A stretch of 64,000 nucleotides of DNA from Candidatus Obscuribacterales bacterium (GCA_019744775.1 JAIETZ010000001.1:434001-498000), one strand, 5' to 3'; counted from the first letter of the stretch, positions 45,153-54,080 are shown. Notes: generated by a model from the sequence alone, not told the origin. Numbers and translations: made by a program.

Positions 45153-46688
45153 TTACTTACTTGCGGTCTGTTTTATCTTGGTCCCTTTGGCGACTCCTGT
45201 AGCAGCGTCCTTCTTATAAAGACGCTTGCCCATCACCCAGGTCTCATCAATTGCACGATCATCGCCAACTGCCATGACGCCGAAGAGCAATTGCTCTGCT
45301 TGCTTCATGTTTGTTGGTTTGTCGCAAATCAATGATTGGTGCCAGGCTGTAGCCATTGGTCCACCATTCCAATCGATGACAACAAAGTCAGCTTCTTTGC
45401 CAGGCTTGAAATTGCCGATTAATTCGTCAAGATAAAGTCCCTGAGCGCCGCCTAGTGTCAACGAATAGAAAGCGCGATAAGCATTGAGCTTGTTGCGCTC
45501 GGATTGAGCTTCATCATGCCAACGCGGATCGATACTACCGTCAAGCATCGTGTTGTTGCACATGCCGACTTTGTATGCCTGATTCAATACGTTGATCATG
45601 GAGAAGCTGTTACCGCCACCCATGTCTGATCCGAAGGTCATGCGAACACGATTGATGGGATCGGTTGCTTTACCCAGACGGAAGAGTCCACTACCAAGGA
45701 ATGTATTGGAATTCGGACAGAACGAAATTGAAGCACCTGCTTTAGACAGACGTTCCATTTCGCCGTCAGACAACCACACACCGTGTCCGGCAGTAAACTT
45801 CGGACCAACCAAGCCGTACTTTTCATAACAACCTAGGTAGTCGGCACAATCATGCTCTCTAGCAGCATTTCTTGTCTCTGTCGGATTTTCCGAAACGTGA
45901 GTGTTAATCCAGCAATCCGGAAATTCTTTGTGCAACTGTTGGCACTTCTCCAACAAATCAGCCGAATCACCATAAGCAAATCTTGGTGTGATGGCAAAAA
46001 GATTTCTGCCCTTGCGGTGATACTTCTGAATTAGTCTCTTGCATTCAGAATAGAACTGATCTGGCGGTGTTGCAAAATCTTTCGGCACATTGCGATCGAT
46101 ACCTGCAATACCACAAATCACGCGCATGTTGCGAGCACTTGCTTCATCGAAAAATGCTTCAACAGCAGATGACGATGATGTGCCGAAATCTTGCACGGTT
46201 GTTGTTCCATTAGCCAACAAGTTATCGAAATAGCGTCTCACGCCTTCACGTGCATATTCCGGATTTTTGTATTTAATTTCTTCAGGGAATATCCACTCTT
46301 GCAACCAAGGCAACAATTGCAAACCGTATTCACCCAACACACGTGTTTGTGGGAAGTGAACGTGTCCGTCAACAAAACCCGGCATAATAATGCGGTTTTG
46401 AATTGTTGTAGTTGCAATACCTGGATATTTTGAAGCGAGATCGGCATATGGTCCGAAATCTACAATGGTGCCTTTGTCCATAACGAGAAGTCCATCAGGC
46501 AAAAAGCGAGCTGATTCTTCTTCGTGTCCAACGTGTTTCCAGGGATCATCGACGAAGTCGAAGAATGTCCCTCTAACAGCGGTCATCTTATTATCAGCAG
46601 CCATAGACGGCAAACTGCCTGTTGACAAACAAGCAATGAGACCGAGCATGGATGCTATTAGTTTTTTGGCGCTATTGCGCTTTAGCAT
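45153..46688 (-). CDS. Exported guanine deaminase-like amidohydrolase
   Basis: 511 aa from ATG 46688, chosen for GAGGAG 8 nt upstream. Residues 1-30 are a signal peptide (KKLIASMLGLIACLSTG); LIAC is also a possible lipobox. The rest matches guanine deaminase: PGFVDGHVHFPQ (His109, His111), INTHVSEN, FTAGHGVWLSDGE, SFCPNSNTFLGSGLF and FGSDMGGGNSFSM carrying the zinc ligands. The reaction is guanine to xanthine. Known guanine deaminases are cytosolic, so an export signal is unusual. Confidence 0.88.
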   Translation of the reverse strand: MLKRNSAKKLIASMLGLIACLSTGSLPSMAADNKMTAVRGTFFDFVDDPWKHVGHEEESARFLPDGLLVMDKGTIVDFGPYADLASKYPGIATTTIQNRIIMPGFVDGHVHFPQTRVLGEYGLQLLPWLQEWIFPEEIKYKNPEYAREGVRRYFDNLLANGTTTVQDFGTSSSSAVEAFFDEASARNMRVICGIAGIDRNVPKDFATPPDQFYSECKRLIQKYHRKGRNLFAITPRFAYGDSADLLEKCQQLHKEFPDCWINTHVSENPTETRNAAREHDCADYLGCYEKYGLVGPKFTAGHGVWLSDGEMERLSKAGASISFCPNSNTFLGSGLFRLGKATDPINRVRMTFGSDMGGGNSFSMINVLNQAYKVGMCNNTMLDGSIDPRWHDEAQSERNKLNAYRAFYSLTLGGAQGLYLDELIGNFKPGKEADFVVIDWNGGPMATAWHQSLICDKPTNMKQAEQLLFGVMAVGDDRAIDETWVMGKRLYKKDAATGVAKGTKIKQTASK

Positions 46689-46800
46689 GTGTTGTCTCCT
46701 CAGAGTAATTGAAGGCAAGTTCACTTTACCCTGTGGATCTTGCTAAAAACCAAGGAGGCATATTAAACGCGTCATTTGTGAACACATGGTTACAACATCT

Positions 46801-47496
46801 TCAATCTTGCGGCCCATCAGACTCATTAGCGGACACAACAGACGGTTGCAAGTATTTAGCAAACCAATTGGCAGCGTATTCACTAACCAAATCAAGAGCA
46901 CCTGCTTCTTCAAATAAATGTGTTGCACCAGGCACAACTATTAGTTCGCTTTTGCAACGCATTTTTTCCATTGCTACTTTGTTCAGATCAATTACCGCCA
47001 AGTCTGCTTCACCAACAATGAGTAAAGTTGGTGCGCGTAAAAGATTTAGATGCGAACAAGCCAAATCCGGTCTGCCACCGCGCGAGACTACAGCTTTTAC
47101 AACATTTTGTTTTACCGCGCCGGCAATAATTGCGGAAGCACCGCCAGTGCTGGCACCAAATAGTCCTATAGGAAGCGAGCATGTCGCGCTATTTTTCTGC
47201 GACCAATCAATTGCAATTAGTAGCCGTCTGGACAAAAGACCAATATCAAATCGAAACTGTCGCGTAAATTGATCAAGCTCTTCTTCTTTGTCCGTCAACA
47301 GGTCAATGAGCAGTGCGGCCAAACTTGATTTATTCAATCGGCTTGCAACGAATTGATTACGCGGACTGAAACGACTGCTACCACTTCCGTGCGCAAAGAG
47401 CACCAGTCCGGCAGGATTTGCCAACATGGTTAGATCGCCAATTAGGGAACCAGCCGCCCCTAAGTCAATGGCAATGGATTGGGAGTCTTGCAGCAT
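46801..47496 (-). CDS. Dienelactone hydrolase-like alpha/beta hydrolase
   Basis: 231 aa. VLFAHGSGSSRFSPRNQFVA is the opening of a group of hydrolases often fused to phosphoribosyltransferase domains. The nucleophile elbow is FGASTGGASA, the acid lies in VGEADLAV and the His in PGATHLFEE. The substrate is unknown. It shares an intergenic region with the divergent fic gene. Confidence 0.83.
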   Translation of the reverse strand: MLQDSQSIAIDLGAAGSLIGDLTMLANPAGLVLFAHGSGSSRFSPRNQFVASRLNKSSLAALLIDLLTDKEEELDQFTRQFRFDIGLLSRRLLIAIDWSQKNSATCSLPIGLFGASTGGASAIIAGAVKQNVVKAVVSRGGRPDLACSHLNLLRAPTLLIVGEADLAVIDLNKVAMEKMRCKSELIVVPGATHLFEEAGALDLVSEYAANWFAKYLQPSVVSANESDGPQD

Positions 47497-47670
47497 GACT
47501 AGCCCACCTTAGTAGAAATATTAAAGACAAAGTTTTCGCCGAGAAAGCATCACAAAGCAAGATGCACTATTTGAGGAATGGTTCCCGAAAAGCGCGTCTA
47601 CACCAAGGTAGAGGCGAATAGTGTTGCCCATTGTCCACCGAAATTTGCAGGGTGACATTCTGTAATGAAC

Positions 47671-47788
47671 CGGTCATAGAACCGGTCTTTTTATCGGTCT
47701 TTTTATCAACAAAATGGCTTAAACTAGTGGTATAGTAAGGCTTATGGCAAATAAGAAACCGGACAATAAAGCGGACTTTTTAACGGAC
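47671..47788 (+). promoter_or_regulatory. Two arrays of 12-bp direct repeats at the fic promoter
   Basis: CGGTC begins at 47671, 47683 and 47695, exactly 12 bases apart, and CGGAC begins at 47760, 47772 and 47784, again 12 apart. Units read CGGTCTTTTTAT upstream and CGGACTTTTTAA downstream. An extended -10 box TGGTATAGT (47728-47736) and the fic ATG (47744) lie between the arrays. The layout suggests cooperative binding by a dimerising regulator, perhaps the winged-helix part of the Fic protein itself. Confidence 0.55.
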
Positions 47789-48964
47789 TCAGATGGAGGT
47801 GAGAACTCCAACCTGATGGAGCCGCTGCTCCTAGCTTCAGATTCACGTCACAGACCGGCAATAACCGATTTAGCAATCTCGCTAGCAGCAAAATCGTCAG
47901 CCTTACGCAGCAGCCTACCAATTGGCATACGGACAGCACTGGCAGCATTGGTTCGCAATATGAATTGCTATTACAGCAATTTGATTGAGGGGCACAATAC
48001 TCATCCAATTGATATTGAACGTGCACTGAATAATGACTACAGCAAAGACGCAACGAAGCGCAATCTTCAGTTAGAAGCCAAAGCACATGTACAAGTACAA
48101 AGCTGGATAGACCAAGGCGGACTATCTACAGCCGCAAATACAAAAGAAGCACTGCTGACCATTCACCGAAAGTTTTGTGAGCACTTGCCTGCCGAATTGC
48201 TCGCCTTGGAAGGCGTACCGATAATTCCAGGAGAGATACGTAGGCACGCCGTTGGAGTTGGCAGCCATATTCCTATTAGTCCAGGAGCCGTGAGTCGCTT
48301 CTTGGATCGCTATGAGGAAGTCTATGCAAGTCTCGGATCCAGCGAATCACTTATTGCAGCTGCTGCTGCGCATCACCGATTACTATGGATACACCCCTTT
48401 ATCGACGCCAACGGGCGCGTTGCCCGCCTAGTATCACATGCGCAGTTATTGAATACACTAGACACCCAAAGCATCTGGTCAATTGCCCGCGGTTTAGCCA
48501 GAAACGAACAAGCCTACAAGCAACATCTTGCGGCCTGCGATCAAACACGCAGGAATAGCCTCGATGGACGGGGCAATCTAAGCGAAGAAGCTCTGGCTGA
48601 ATTCACCAAATTCTTTTTGCGAGTTTGCATAGATCAAGTAGAGTTTATGGAAAGTCTCGTACAACCCGAAAAGCTGCGCGGACGAATTTTGTCTTGGGCG
48701 CACAGCGAAACAAACAAGGACAAGTTATTGCCTAATTCAGGAGCTATTTTGGAGGCAATCTTGTACAGAGGGGAATTACCCAGGAGTGATGTACCAAGAA
48801 TCCTCGGACTTGGCGATCGTCAAGCAAGAAGGGTTGTATCCGGATTAGCAAATGAAGGCGTTCTCGTTTCTCAAAGCGACCGCGCTCCACTACATTTGGC
48901 TTTCCCCGCCGCACTTGCTCCAAGCTGGATGCCGGGACTCTTCCCGGATAGACCGACAGACTAA
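47744..48964 (+). CDS. Fic-domain AMPylase-type protein with C-terminal winged helix
   Basis: 406 aa. The Fic motif HPFIDANGR at 217-225 is complete, with catalytic His217. The inhibitory helix motif (S/T)xxxE(G/N) is present as SNLIEG (Ser78, Glu82, Gly83), so activity is probably self-inhibited as in class II Fic proteins. A C-terminal region (AILEAILYRGELPRSDVPRILGL, QARRVVSGLANEGVL) forms a winged helix. Fic enzymes transfer AMP to target hydroxyls. Direct repeats surround its start, and it faces uvrA2 convergently. Confidence 0.92.
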   Translation: MANKKPDNKADFLTDSDGGENSNLMEPLLLASDSRHRPAITDLAISLAAKSSALRSSLPIGIRTALAALVRNMNCYYSNLIEGHNTHPIDIERALNNDYSKDATKRNLQLEAKAHVQVQSWIDQGGLSTAANTKEALLTIHRKFCEHLPAELLALEGVPIIPGEIRRHAVGVGSHIPISPGAVSRFLDRYEEVYASLGSSESLIAAAAAHHRLLWIHPFIDANGRVARLVSHAQLLNTLDTQSIWSIARGLARNEQAYKQHLAACDQTRRNSLDGRGNLSEEALAEFTKFFLRVCIDQVEFMESLVQPEKLRGRILSWAHSETNKDKLLPNSGAILEAILYRGELPRSDVPRILGLGDRQARRVVSGLANEGVLVSQSDRAPLHLAFPAALAPSWMPGLFPDRPTD

Positions 48965-49016
48965 TTCCAGGGTCGGGCTTAAAAAAAGCGCTGCCTCTGT
49001 GATTCTCTGACTATAG

Positions 49017-51539
49017 TTAGCGATTAACACCTTGTTTAAGGTGCCTGGCAAGGTAAGGAGCAGTGCAGCTTTGGCGCGACTTTGCCACCTTGTCCGGTGT
49101 TCCGGCGGCAATAACCAGACCGCCCTTTGATCCTGCTCCTGGACCAAGGTCGATTATCCAGTCCGAGCGCGTAAGTACGTCCATGTCGTGTTCGACGACA
49201 ATTACCGTGTTTCCGGATTCGACAAGAGCGTGCAAGAGTAGCATGAGCTTCTCCACGTCCTGCGGGTGCAGTCCTGTAGTTGGTTCGTCGAGAATATAGA
49301 TGGTCTCTCCATGTTGTTCTCGTTGTAATTCCGTGGCAAGTTTTATGCGCTGCGCTTCACCACCAGAAAGCTCTGTGGCAGGCTGACCCAGGTGCAAATA
49401 ACCAAGCCCGACGCTTTGCAGAGTCTCCAGCGCGCGATAAGCAGAAGGAAGTTCGCGAAAAAAGTCACATGCAGCATCTACCGTCATATCGAGCACTTGA
49501 GCTATGTTCTTTTTACGATAGGTAACTTCAAGTGTTTCTGCATTATACCGATCACCATGACAGGCAGAACAAGGTGCGTATACACTGGGCAAGAAGAGCA
49601 ATTCGATGGATACCTGTCCCTCGCCTTCGCAGGTTGTGCAGCGACCACCTGCCACGTTGAAGGAAAAACGCCCGGCGTTATAACCACGCTTTTTGGCCTC
49701 GGCTGTTGCCGCAAAGCACTTGCGAATGGAATCGAACAAGCCAGTATAAGTAGCAAGATTGGATCGCGGCGTTCTGCCGATTGGCTTTTGATCCACACAT
49801 ACAAGTCGTTTAATTGAATCGATTCCTGCCAGTGATACCAGTTCCTTTCCATTCGACTGATACTCCTCGGAATCTTCACTAGTGTCTTCTTCCTCTTCTG
49901 CTTCTTGCGTTTTCACCCCTAACCTTTCTTTCACAGCATCGGCAAGCACCTGGCCTATCAAAGTTGATTTGCCTGATCCGGAAACACCCGAAACGGACGT
50001 AAGAACAGCCAGCGGAATATCTACATCTAAGTTGTTGAGATTGTGTTTACTCACTCCTTGCAGGCTGAGCCATGCTGACGGTTTGCGCCGTTTGTGGTCA
50101 AGAATTTTATTTGTGCAATTATCGTCAAACAGAAAACGACGCGTTGCCGAATCCTCGACACCGGACAGTCCTTGTACCGGACCGCTATAGAGGAGTGTGC
50201 CGCCGCCTTCTCCTGCGCCCGGACCTATATCAACTACCCAGTCAGCCTGGCGGACCAAATCCATTTCGTGCTCGACTACAAACAATGTGTTGCCTGAGTC
50301 TTTTAGTTTATTGAGCACGGCAAACAAGGCTTCCATATCTGCCGGGTGCAGTCCGGCCGATGGTTCATCTAACACGTAGATGACACCAAAAAGACCGGAT
50401 CTCAATTGATTGGTTAGGCGCAGTCGCTGCAATTCTCCTGCAGAAAGAGTCTGAACGGAGCGATCTAAGCTGAGATATTCCAAACCAAGCTCGCGAATAA
50501 GATCAATGCGGGCGACCAAATCACCAGTGATAAGGCAGGTGGCCTCAGCTTTGACAGTTGCCTTATCCGGATTGCTGCTCTTGCTGAAATTTTCGTCATG
50601 TGCTTTACGAAGAAGAGCACCAAGTTCAAAGAGCGGCATTTCCGACAGCTCGGCAATGTCACAACCGGCAAATTTCACGGCCAGAGATTCTGCTTTCAGG
50701 CGTTTACCGTTGCAATCGGAACAGTCTGCCCTGTCCATGAATTTAAGAACGCGCTTGCGCAGTGTAGGACTTTCCGTGGTGGCAAAAGTATGACGCACGT
50801 AAGCCGATGCGCTCATGTAAGTCCCCTGATAGGGACGCTGGATGCGGTGCGCTTCTCTTTGCGCTTGTACGGTGACCACTGGCTTTTCGTCAGTGAATAG
50901 AATCCATTTCCTATCTTTTGCTCGAAGATCCTTCCATGGCTTGTCCACATCATAGCCAAGCGCGTCTAGGATATCCCGGTAATTCTTGCCTTGCCAGGCT
51001 CCCGGCCAAGCGGCAACGGCGCCTTCTCGAATACTAAGCGTGGAATCGGGAACGAGCGAGTCTTCACTTACAGTGTGCACGACTCCCATTCCATGACAGG
51101 TTGGGCAGGCACCCTCCGGATTATTTGGAGAAAAGGCGTCCGAATCAAGAACGGCTGCACCTTTCGGATAGTTACCGGCACGCGAAAATAGCATACGCAA
51201 TAGATTTGAAATTGTAGTTAGCGTACCCACCGTAGAGCGGGCAGTCGGTTCGCCACGCCGCTGCTGCAAAGCAACAGCTGGCGGCAACCCAGTTATTTCA
51301 TTTACGTGAGGTGCCGGCAATTGCGTGATCAAACGCCTGGCATAGGGAGCTACAGATTCAAAATAACGACGCTGCGCTTCTGCATAAATTGTCCCGAAAG
51401 CAATTGAAGACTTGCCGGAACCGGATACGCCGGTAAAAGCGACAAAAGCATTGCGAGGCAAATCCACGTCGATGTTACGCAGATTATTCTGCCGTGCCCC
51501 GCGCACTCCTACAAAGCCGTCTTTAAGTACCTTTGCCAC
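49017..51539 (-). CDS. UvrA2-like ABC-type DNA-binding ATPase
   Basis: 840 aa, about 100 shorter than standard UvrA. Both ATPase halves are present: Walker A GVSGSGKS at 37-44, signature TLSAGELQRLRL, and in the second half GVSGSGKS then ELSGGEAQRIKLA with ILDEPTTGLHP. Zinc modules CPTCHG, CSDCNG, CTTCEG and CSACHG are kept. The shorter first half, with the insertion domain after the zinc module reduced, fits the UvrA2/DrrC-like class that lacks the UvrB-binding domain. Such proteins are linked to resistance to DNA-damaging drugs. Confidence 0.9.
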   Translation of the reverse strand: MAKVLKDGFVGVRGARQNNLRNIDVDLPRNAFVAFTGVSGSGKSSIAFGTIYAEAQRRYFESVAPYARRLITQLPAPHVNEITGLPPAVALQQRRGEPTARSTVGTLTTISNLLRMLFSRAGNYPKGAAVLDSDAFSPNNPEGACPTCHGMGVVHTVSEDSLVPDSTLSIREGAVAAWPGAWQGKNYRDILDALGYDVDKPWKDLRAKDRKWILFTDEKPVVTVQAQREAHRIQRPYQGTYMSASAYVRHTFATTESPTLRKRVLKFMDRADCSDCNGKRLKAESLAVKFAGCDIAELSEMPLFELGALLRKAHDENFSKSSNPDKATVKAEATCLITGDLVARIDLIRELGLEYLSLDRSVQTLSAGELQRLRLTNQLRSGLFGVIYVLDEPSAGLHPADMEALFAVLNKLKDSGNTLFVVEHEMDLVRQADWVVDIGPGAGEGGGTLLYSGPVQGLSGVEDSATRRFLFDDNCTNKILDHKRRKPSAWLSLQGVSKHNLNNLDVDIPLAVLTSVSGVSGSGKSTLIGQVLADAVKERLGVKTQEAEEEEDTSEDSEEYQSNGKELVSLAGIDSIKRLVCVDQKPIGRTPRSNLATYTGLFDSIRKCFAATAEAKKRGYNAGRFSFNVAGGRCTTCEGEGQVSIELLFLPSVYAPCSACHGDRYNAETLEVTYRKKNIAQVLDMTVDAACDFFRELPSAYRALETLQSVGLGYLHLGQPATELSGGEAQRIKLATELQREQHGETIYILDEPTTGLHPQDVEKLMLLLHALVESGNTVIVVEHDMDVLTRSDWIIDLGPGAGSKGGLVIAAGTPDKVAKSRQSCTAPYLARHLKQGVNR

Positions 51540-51629
51540 GGAAAAAACCCTGATCTAAATCGACATCATTGAGAGCGATAACATTCGAGAGACATACCTT
51601 CCAACACTATTTGATCCTCCAAACAGAAA

Positions 51630-51923
51630 TCAGGAACCCAATACTTTACCTAAATCACGTTTTCCATGCACAATCCGAACTATAACCAACTCATCCTCAT
51701 GAAACAACCTGTAAAAAATGACATATTTGCCTTCAGTTACACTTCGATAACCCCTTCGAACCTCATCTCGTTTTCTGCCGACAGCGGGAAACGGTAACAA
51801 GTCCGCACAGCGCTGCCGCAGTCGCTCAACGAAATCAATGGCGGCATCGAGGTTGTCCTTAGCTATGAAGTCAGCGATCTCTCTTAGATCTTCTTCTGCT
51901 TGCGGAGAGATAGATATCCGCAT
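51630..51923 (-). CDS. ParE/RelE-superfamily toxin
   Basis: 97 aa. The sequence MRISISPQAEEDLREIADFIA, then FPAVGRKRDEVRRGYRSVTEGKYVIFYR and VRIVHGKRDLGKVL is the ParE pattern (small alpha/beta fold ending in a HGKRD-like strand). ParE toxins poison gyrase. Its ATG overlaps the antitoxin stop as TAATG. Confidence 0.92.
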   Translation of the reverse strand: MRISISPQAEEDLREIADFIAKDNLDAAIDFVERLRQRCADLLPFPAVGRKRDEVRRGYRSVTEGKYVIFYRLFHEDELVIVRIVHGKRDLGKVLGS

Positions 51924-52153
51924 TATGGCGATTGCTTCCTGCTCTCATAGCGATCTTTCAGTTCGGAGAAGACCTCATCTACTGGTCTGGCTCCATATTG
52001 GTTTATGGATTGCTCCCCATCTTCAAGTGCATGGCGCAACCATTTCAGCTTCATCTCTTCCATAAGCTGGTCCTGTTCCCGGGGGGAAAGCTGATTGACC
52101 AGCTTTAATACCTGCTCAAGATTGACTTTGTCTTCGGGTTTCTGCTGAGCCAT
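51923..52153 (-). CDS. Antitoxin of the ParE-like pair
   Basis: 76 aa from ATG 52153 (a TTG at 52177 also opens the frame). It starts with an acidic, helical region QVLKLVNQLSPREQDQLMEEM and ends in RPVDEVFSELKDRYESRK, a tail typical of small antitoxins that wrap the toxin. Overlap with the toxin start fits the antitoxin-first order. Confidence 0.82.
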   Translation of the reverse strand: MAQQKPEDKVNLEQVLKLVNQLSPREQDQLMEEMKLKWLRHALEDGEQSINQYGARPVDEVFSELKDRYESRKQSP

Positions 52154-52218
52154 AATTCTATTGACCTCTGAATTCAATTATAGCGAATCCAGAAAACGCT
52201 CTACAGTCCTGAAAAAAT

Positions 52219-52242
52219 TGGTGGCTCCAACTGGATTCGAAC
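52219..52242 (-). other. 3' tRNA fragment, probable attachment-site remnant
   Basis: On the minus strand: G, T loop TTCGAAT, T-stem strand CCAGT, acceptor strand TGGAGCC, discriminator A and CCA, followed by ATTTTTTC. There is no matching 5' acceptor GGCTCCA in the 80 bases upstream, and the 5' T-stem strand is mutated (ACAAG). This is what remains at the far end when an element integrates into a tRNA 3' end. Its polarity places the element at higher coordinates. Confidence 0.72.
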
Positions 52243-52362
52243 TTGTTTGGAATAATTCCTCAAAAGCCCTACCAGTCGGCTTTTTCGGCGATTTTTTGAC
52301 TTTTTGAAATCGTTTTCAGATTGCCGTCCCTTGGCGGTTTCCAGCCTCGCTTGACAATGCAT

Positions 52363-52384
52363 TTGCCGCGGTTTTGCCGCGGTT
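52363..52384 (+). repeat. Tandem 11-bp repeat TTGCCGCGGTT x2 near the att remnant
   Basis: TTGCCGCGGTT at 52363-52373 is repeated exactly at 52374-52384; each contains the palindrome CCGCGG. It lies 120-145 bases inside the predicted element and 130 bases before the excisionase-like gene. Integrase or excisionase arm-type binding sites are one possibility. The rest of the 361-base gap (52154-52514) holds no gene I can support. Confidence 0.5.
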
Positions 52385-52514
52385 GTCATTCGGCTCTTTT
52401 TTGCAAAAGCTGTAAGGCAATCCATTGGAACAAAACTCATCGCCTTTCGTCCCCAGATTCAATAAAACACAGTCCGAGTAAAGGAGACATTTTGATAGAG
52501 GTATCCACACTTAT

Positions 52515-52793
52515 ATGCACAAACAACGCCCAAACCAAACAGGAGAGGCAGAGCCGCCTTACTATTTCACCGTTAACGAATTGTCCGAATATTCACGCAT
52601 CGGCATAAATACTCTATACAGAGCAATGCGGAACAGAGAACTTAAGCACTCTTCTGTCGGACAAAAGAAAATCATTGCCCGTAAGGACTTCGAGTCCTGG
52701 CTCAAGAAAAGAACAAAAAACAGCACCGAAGACTTTACACCAACGCCATTCTCAGTAACGACTGCACCTACGACAAGTCAGTTTGTTTTATAG
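52515..52793 (+). CDS. Excisionase-type helix-turn-helix protein
   Basis: 92 aa. Residues about 17-64 (YFTVNELSEYSRIGINTLYRAMRN, then KKIIARKDFESWLKKR) are the MerR-like/excisionase helix-turn-helix that reads a winged motif and ends with a short helix. Such proteins act as excisionases or regulators of integrated elements. The C-terminal tail is Thr/Pro rich. Position next to the tRNA remnant supports an element-borne role. No integrase is in the window. Confidence 0.75.
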   Translation: MHKQRPNQTGEAEPPYYFTVNELSEYSRIGINTLYRAMRNRELKHSSVGQKKIIARKDFESWLKKRTKNSTEDFTPTPFSVTTAPTTSQFVL

Positions 52794-52959
52794 CCATCCT
52801 TAGCTGAAGGAACTGGATAAGAACATCCCGATCAATGACACTCTAAAGGTAATCTTCCACGAGGAGACCGAATGTCGAACCTTCATTCGTGGATTATAAT
52901 TGTGCATGGTAGAACGTGTGCAACTAACCGTATTTCAAGCGCGATAAAGGAAGTTTAGA

Positions 52960-53196
52960 GTGGCAACATACAAATACGAGAAATATCTCAAAAAGGTCGA
53001 TGAAAAGGCATTCGATAGTCTCTTCAAACCTGGTGAAACTTGCATAAATTCTGGAATTTATACGTGTGAAGGGTGTGGCGATGAAATCGCATCGAACAAA
53101 AACAATCCGTTTCCACCACAAAACCACCATCAGCACAAAGACACAGCTGTTCCGATTCAATGGAAACTAATTGTGTTTGCCCAGCAGAAAAAGTAA
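52960..53196 (+). CDS. Small protein with a possible zinc knuckle, 78 aa
   Basis: Starts at GTG 52960, after AAAGGAAG. It has CEGCGDEI and HHQHKD that could bind a metal, and a central segment GETCINSGIYTCEGCGDEI...NPFPP reminiscent of YjzC-like small proteins. Function unknown. It precedes the opposing helicase operon. Confidence 0.6.
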   Translation: MATYKYEKYLKKVDEKAFDSLFKPGETCINSGIYTCEGCGDEIASNKNNPFPPQNHHQHKDTAVPIQWKLIVFAQQKK

Positions 53197-53256
53197 GCTG
53201 GAAACTTTGGCAACTCTTACATTGACCGAACTTAGTGCTTCCTATCTGACAAGTTT

Positions 53257-53511
53257 TTAAATGCGGTTCGGACAGGGTCCAAATTGGGCTAGCAGAAGCT
53301 CAATTTGACGGCCGTCCTGCCCCCGCCAAATTTCTATTAAGCGGGTGTCCGTTTTGCTATACCGAGACGATAAGTACTCTTGATATTTCATGGTAAGTAA
53401 ACGGTCCTCAGGCGGTGTTACTGTTGTCAGAGCAAAGTCTGTTTTGCATGTGCCTTCTTCCCAACCACGTGGAGTTAGGTGCCATTCAGTCCATTCATTG
53501 CTAGCCGACAT
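53257..53511 (-). CDS. Hypothetical protein, 84 aa, last gene of the helicase operon
   Basis: Soluble, Trp- and Arg-rich (MSASNEWTEWHLTPRGWEEG). No recognised family. It starts 3 bases after the upstream stop, so it is cotranscribed with the helicase. Confidence 0.6.
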   Translation of the reverse strand: MSASNEWTEWHLTPRGWEEGTCKTDFALTTVTPPEDRLLTMKYQEYLSSRYSKTDTRLIEIWRGQDGRQIELLLAQFGPCPNRI

Positions 53512-53514
53512 TAT

Positions 53515-53856
53515 TTACCGTCCTCTTCCCAGTGAAACTTTCATACGATCCGTTTTCGGCACACCCATGAAATCAAACGCTGTCGTTATTGCAGGCTTTG
53601 TCGCAGAGCCGGTCTTGCGAACAGCAAGCTGTACTGCCACCATATGCAATATCAGTTTGCGGGAAGCTTCGTAGCCTTGCTTGTTTAAGAATCGGTCACA
53701 CAAAACGATTCTCTTGCGGTCAAAGTCAGGATATGCATAAATTTTTGGCTTTCCTTCGGAAAGCTCAAAATCCCAACCGTCGCCGAGAAATTTACGTACT
53801 ATGCTAGATAACTCTTCCGTCTCCTGTGGCTGTAACTCTATTTTCGTCGACGTCAT
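53515..53856 (-). CDS. Hypothetical protein, 113 aa, helicase operon
   Basis: Its ATG overlaps the upstream stop by 4 bases. The middle segment IVLCDRFLNKQGYEASRKLILHMVAVQLAVRK has a helix resembling that of zincin metallopeptidases, but the HExxH metal site is absent (HMVAVQ), so it would be inactive if related. Weak evidence; function unknown. Confidence 0.62.
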   Translation of the reverse strand: MTSTKIELQPQETEELSSIVRKFLGDGWDFELSEGKPKIYAYPDFDRKRIVLCDRFLNKQGYEASRKLILHMVAVQLAVRKTGSATKPAITTAFDFMGVPKTDRMKVSLGRGR

Positions 53857-54080
53857 GACCGATCCTCCAATTTCGCTAACAGTTCCTGTAGTTTCTCAAT
53901 GTCTGCCTTCAACATCTTGATTGCACAGTCTCTACAGAAGTGTTCATCAGAACGATCCTCCGTGACCTTCAACCGAGTTTGTCCTTTGAATACTTCATGA
54001 CACTTATTGTGATGACATTGATGTTTCCTGCCAGCGGTGTCAATCTCCAGGCGCAGTGTTGTTGACTTAAGAGGCGGCAT
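53853..54080 (-). CDS. Small zinc-finger-like protein, helicase operon, 75 aa
   Basis: Two Cys pairs (CHHNKC and CRDC, about 30 residues apart) form a possible zinc finger, followed by a coiled-coil tail (ADIEKLQELLAKLEDR). It overlaps the helicase end by 14 bases and the next gene by 4. Probably binds nucleic acid or the helicase; inferred only from shape. Confidence 0.65.
   Translation of the reverse strand: MPPLKSTTLRLEIDTAGRKHQCHHNKCHEVFKGQTRLKVTEDRSDEHFCRDCAIKMLKADIEKLQELLAKLEDRS

Noticed and set aside
46709-47272. 187-aa plus-strand frame
   Set aside because: Antisense to the dienelactone hydrolase-like gene, which has a full catalytic triad.
52219-52295. Complete tRNA on the minus strand
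   Set aside because: Only the T loop and 3' acceptor strand are present; no 5' acceptor GGCTCCA, D arm or anticodon arm can be drawn.
53515-53856. ImmA/IrrE- or SprT-like metalloprotease
   Set aside because: The helix in the right place has HMVAVQ rather than HExxH, so the family cannot be claimed.
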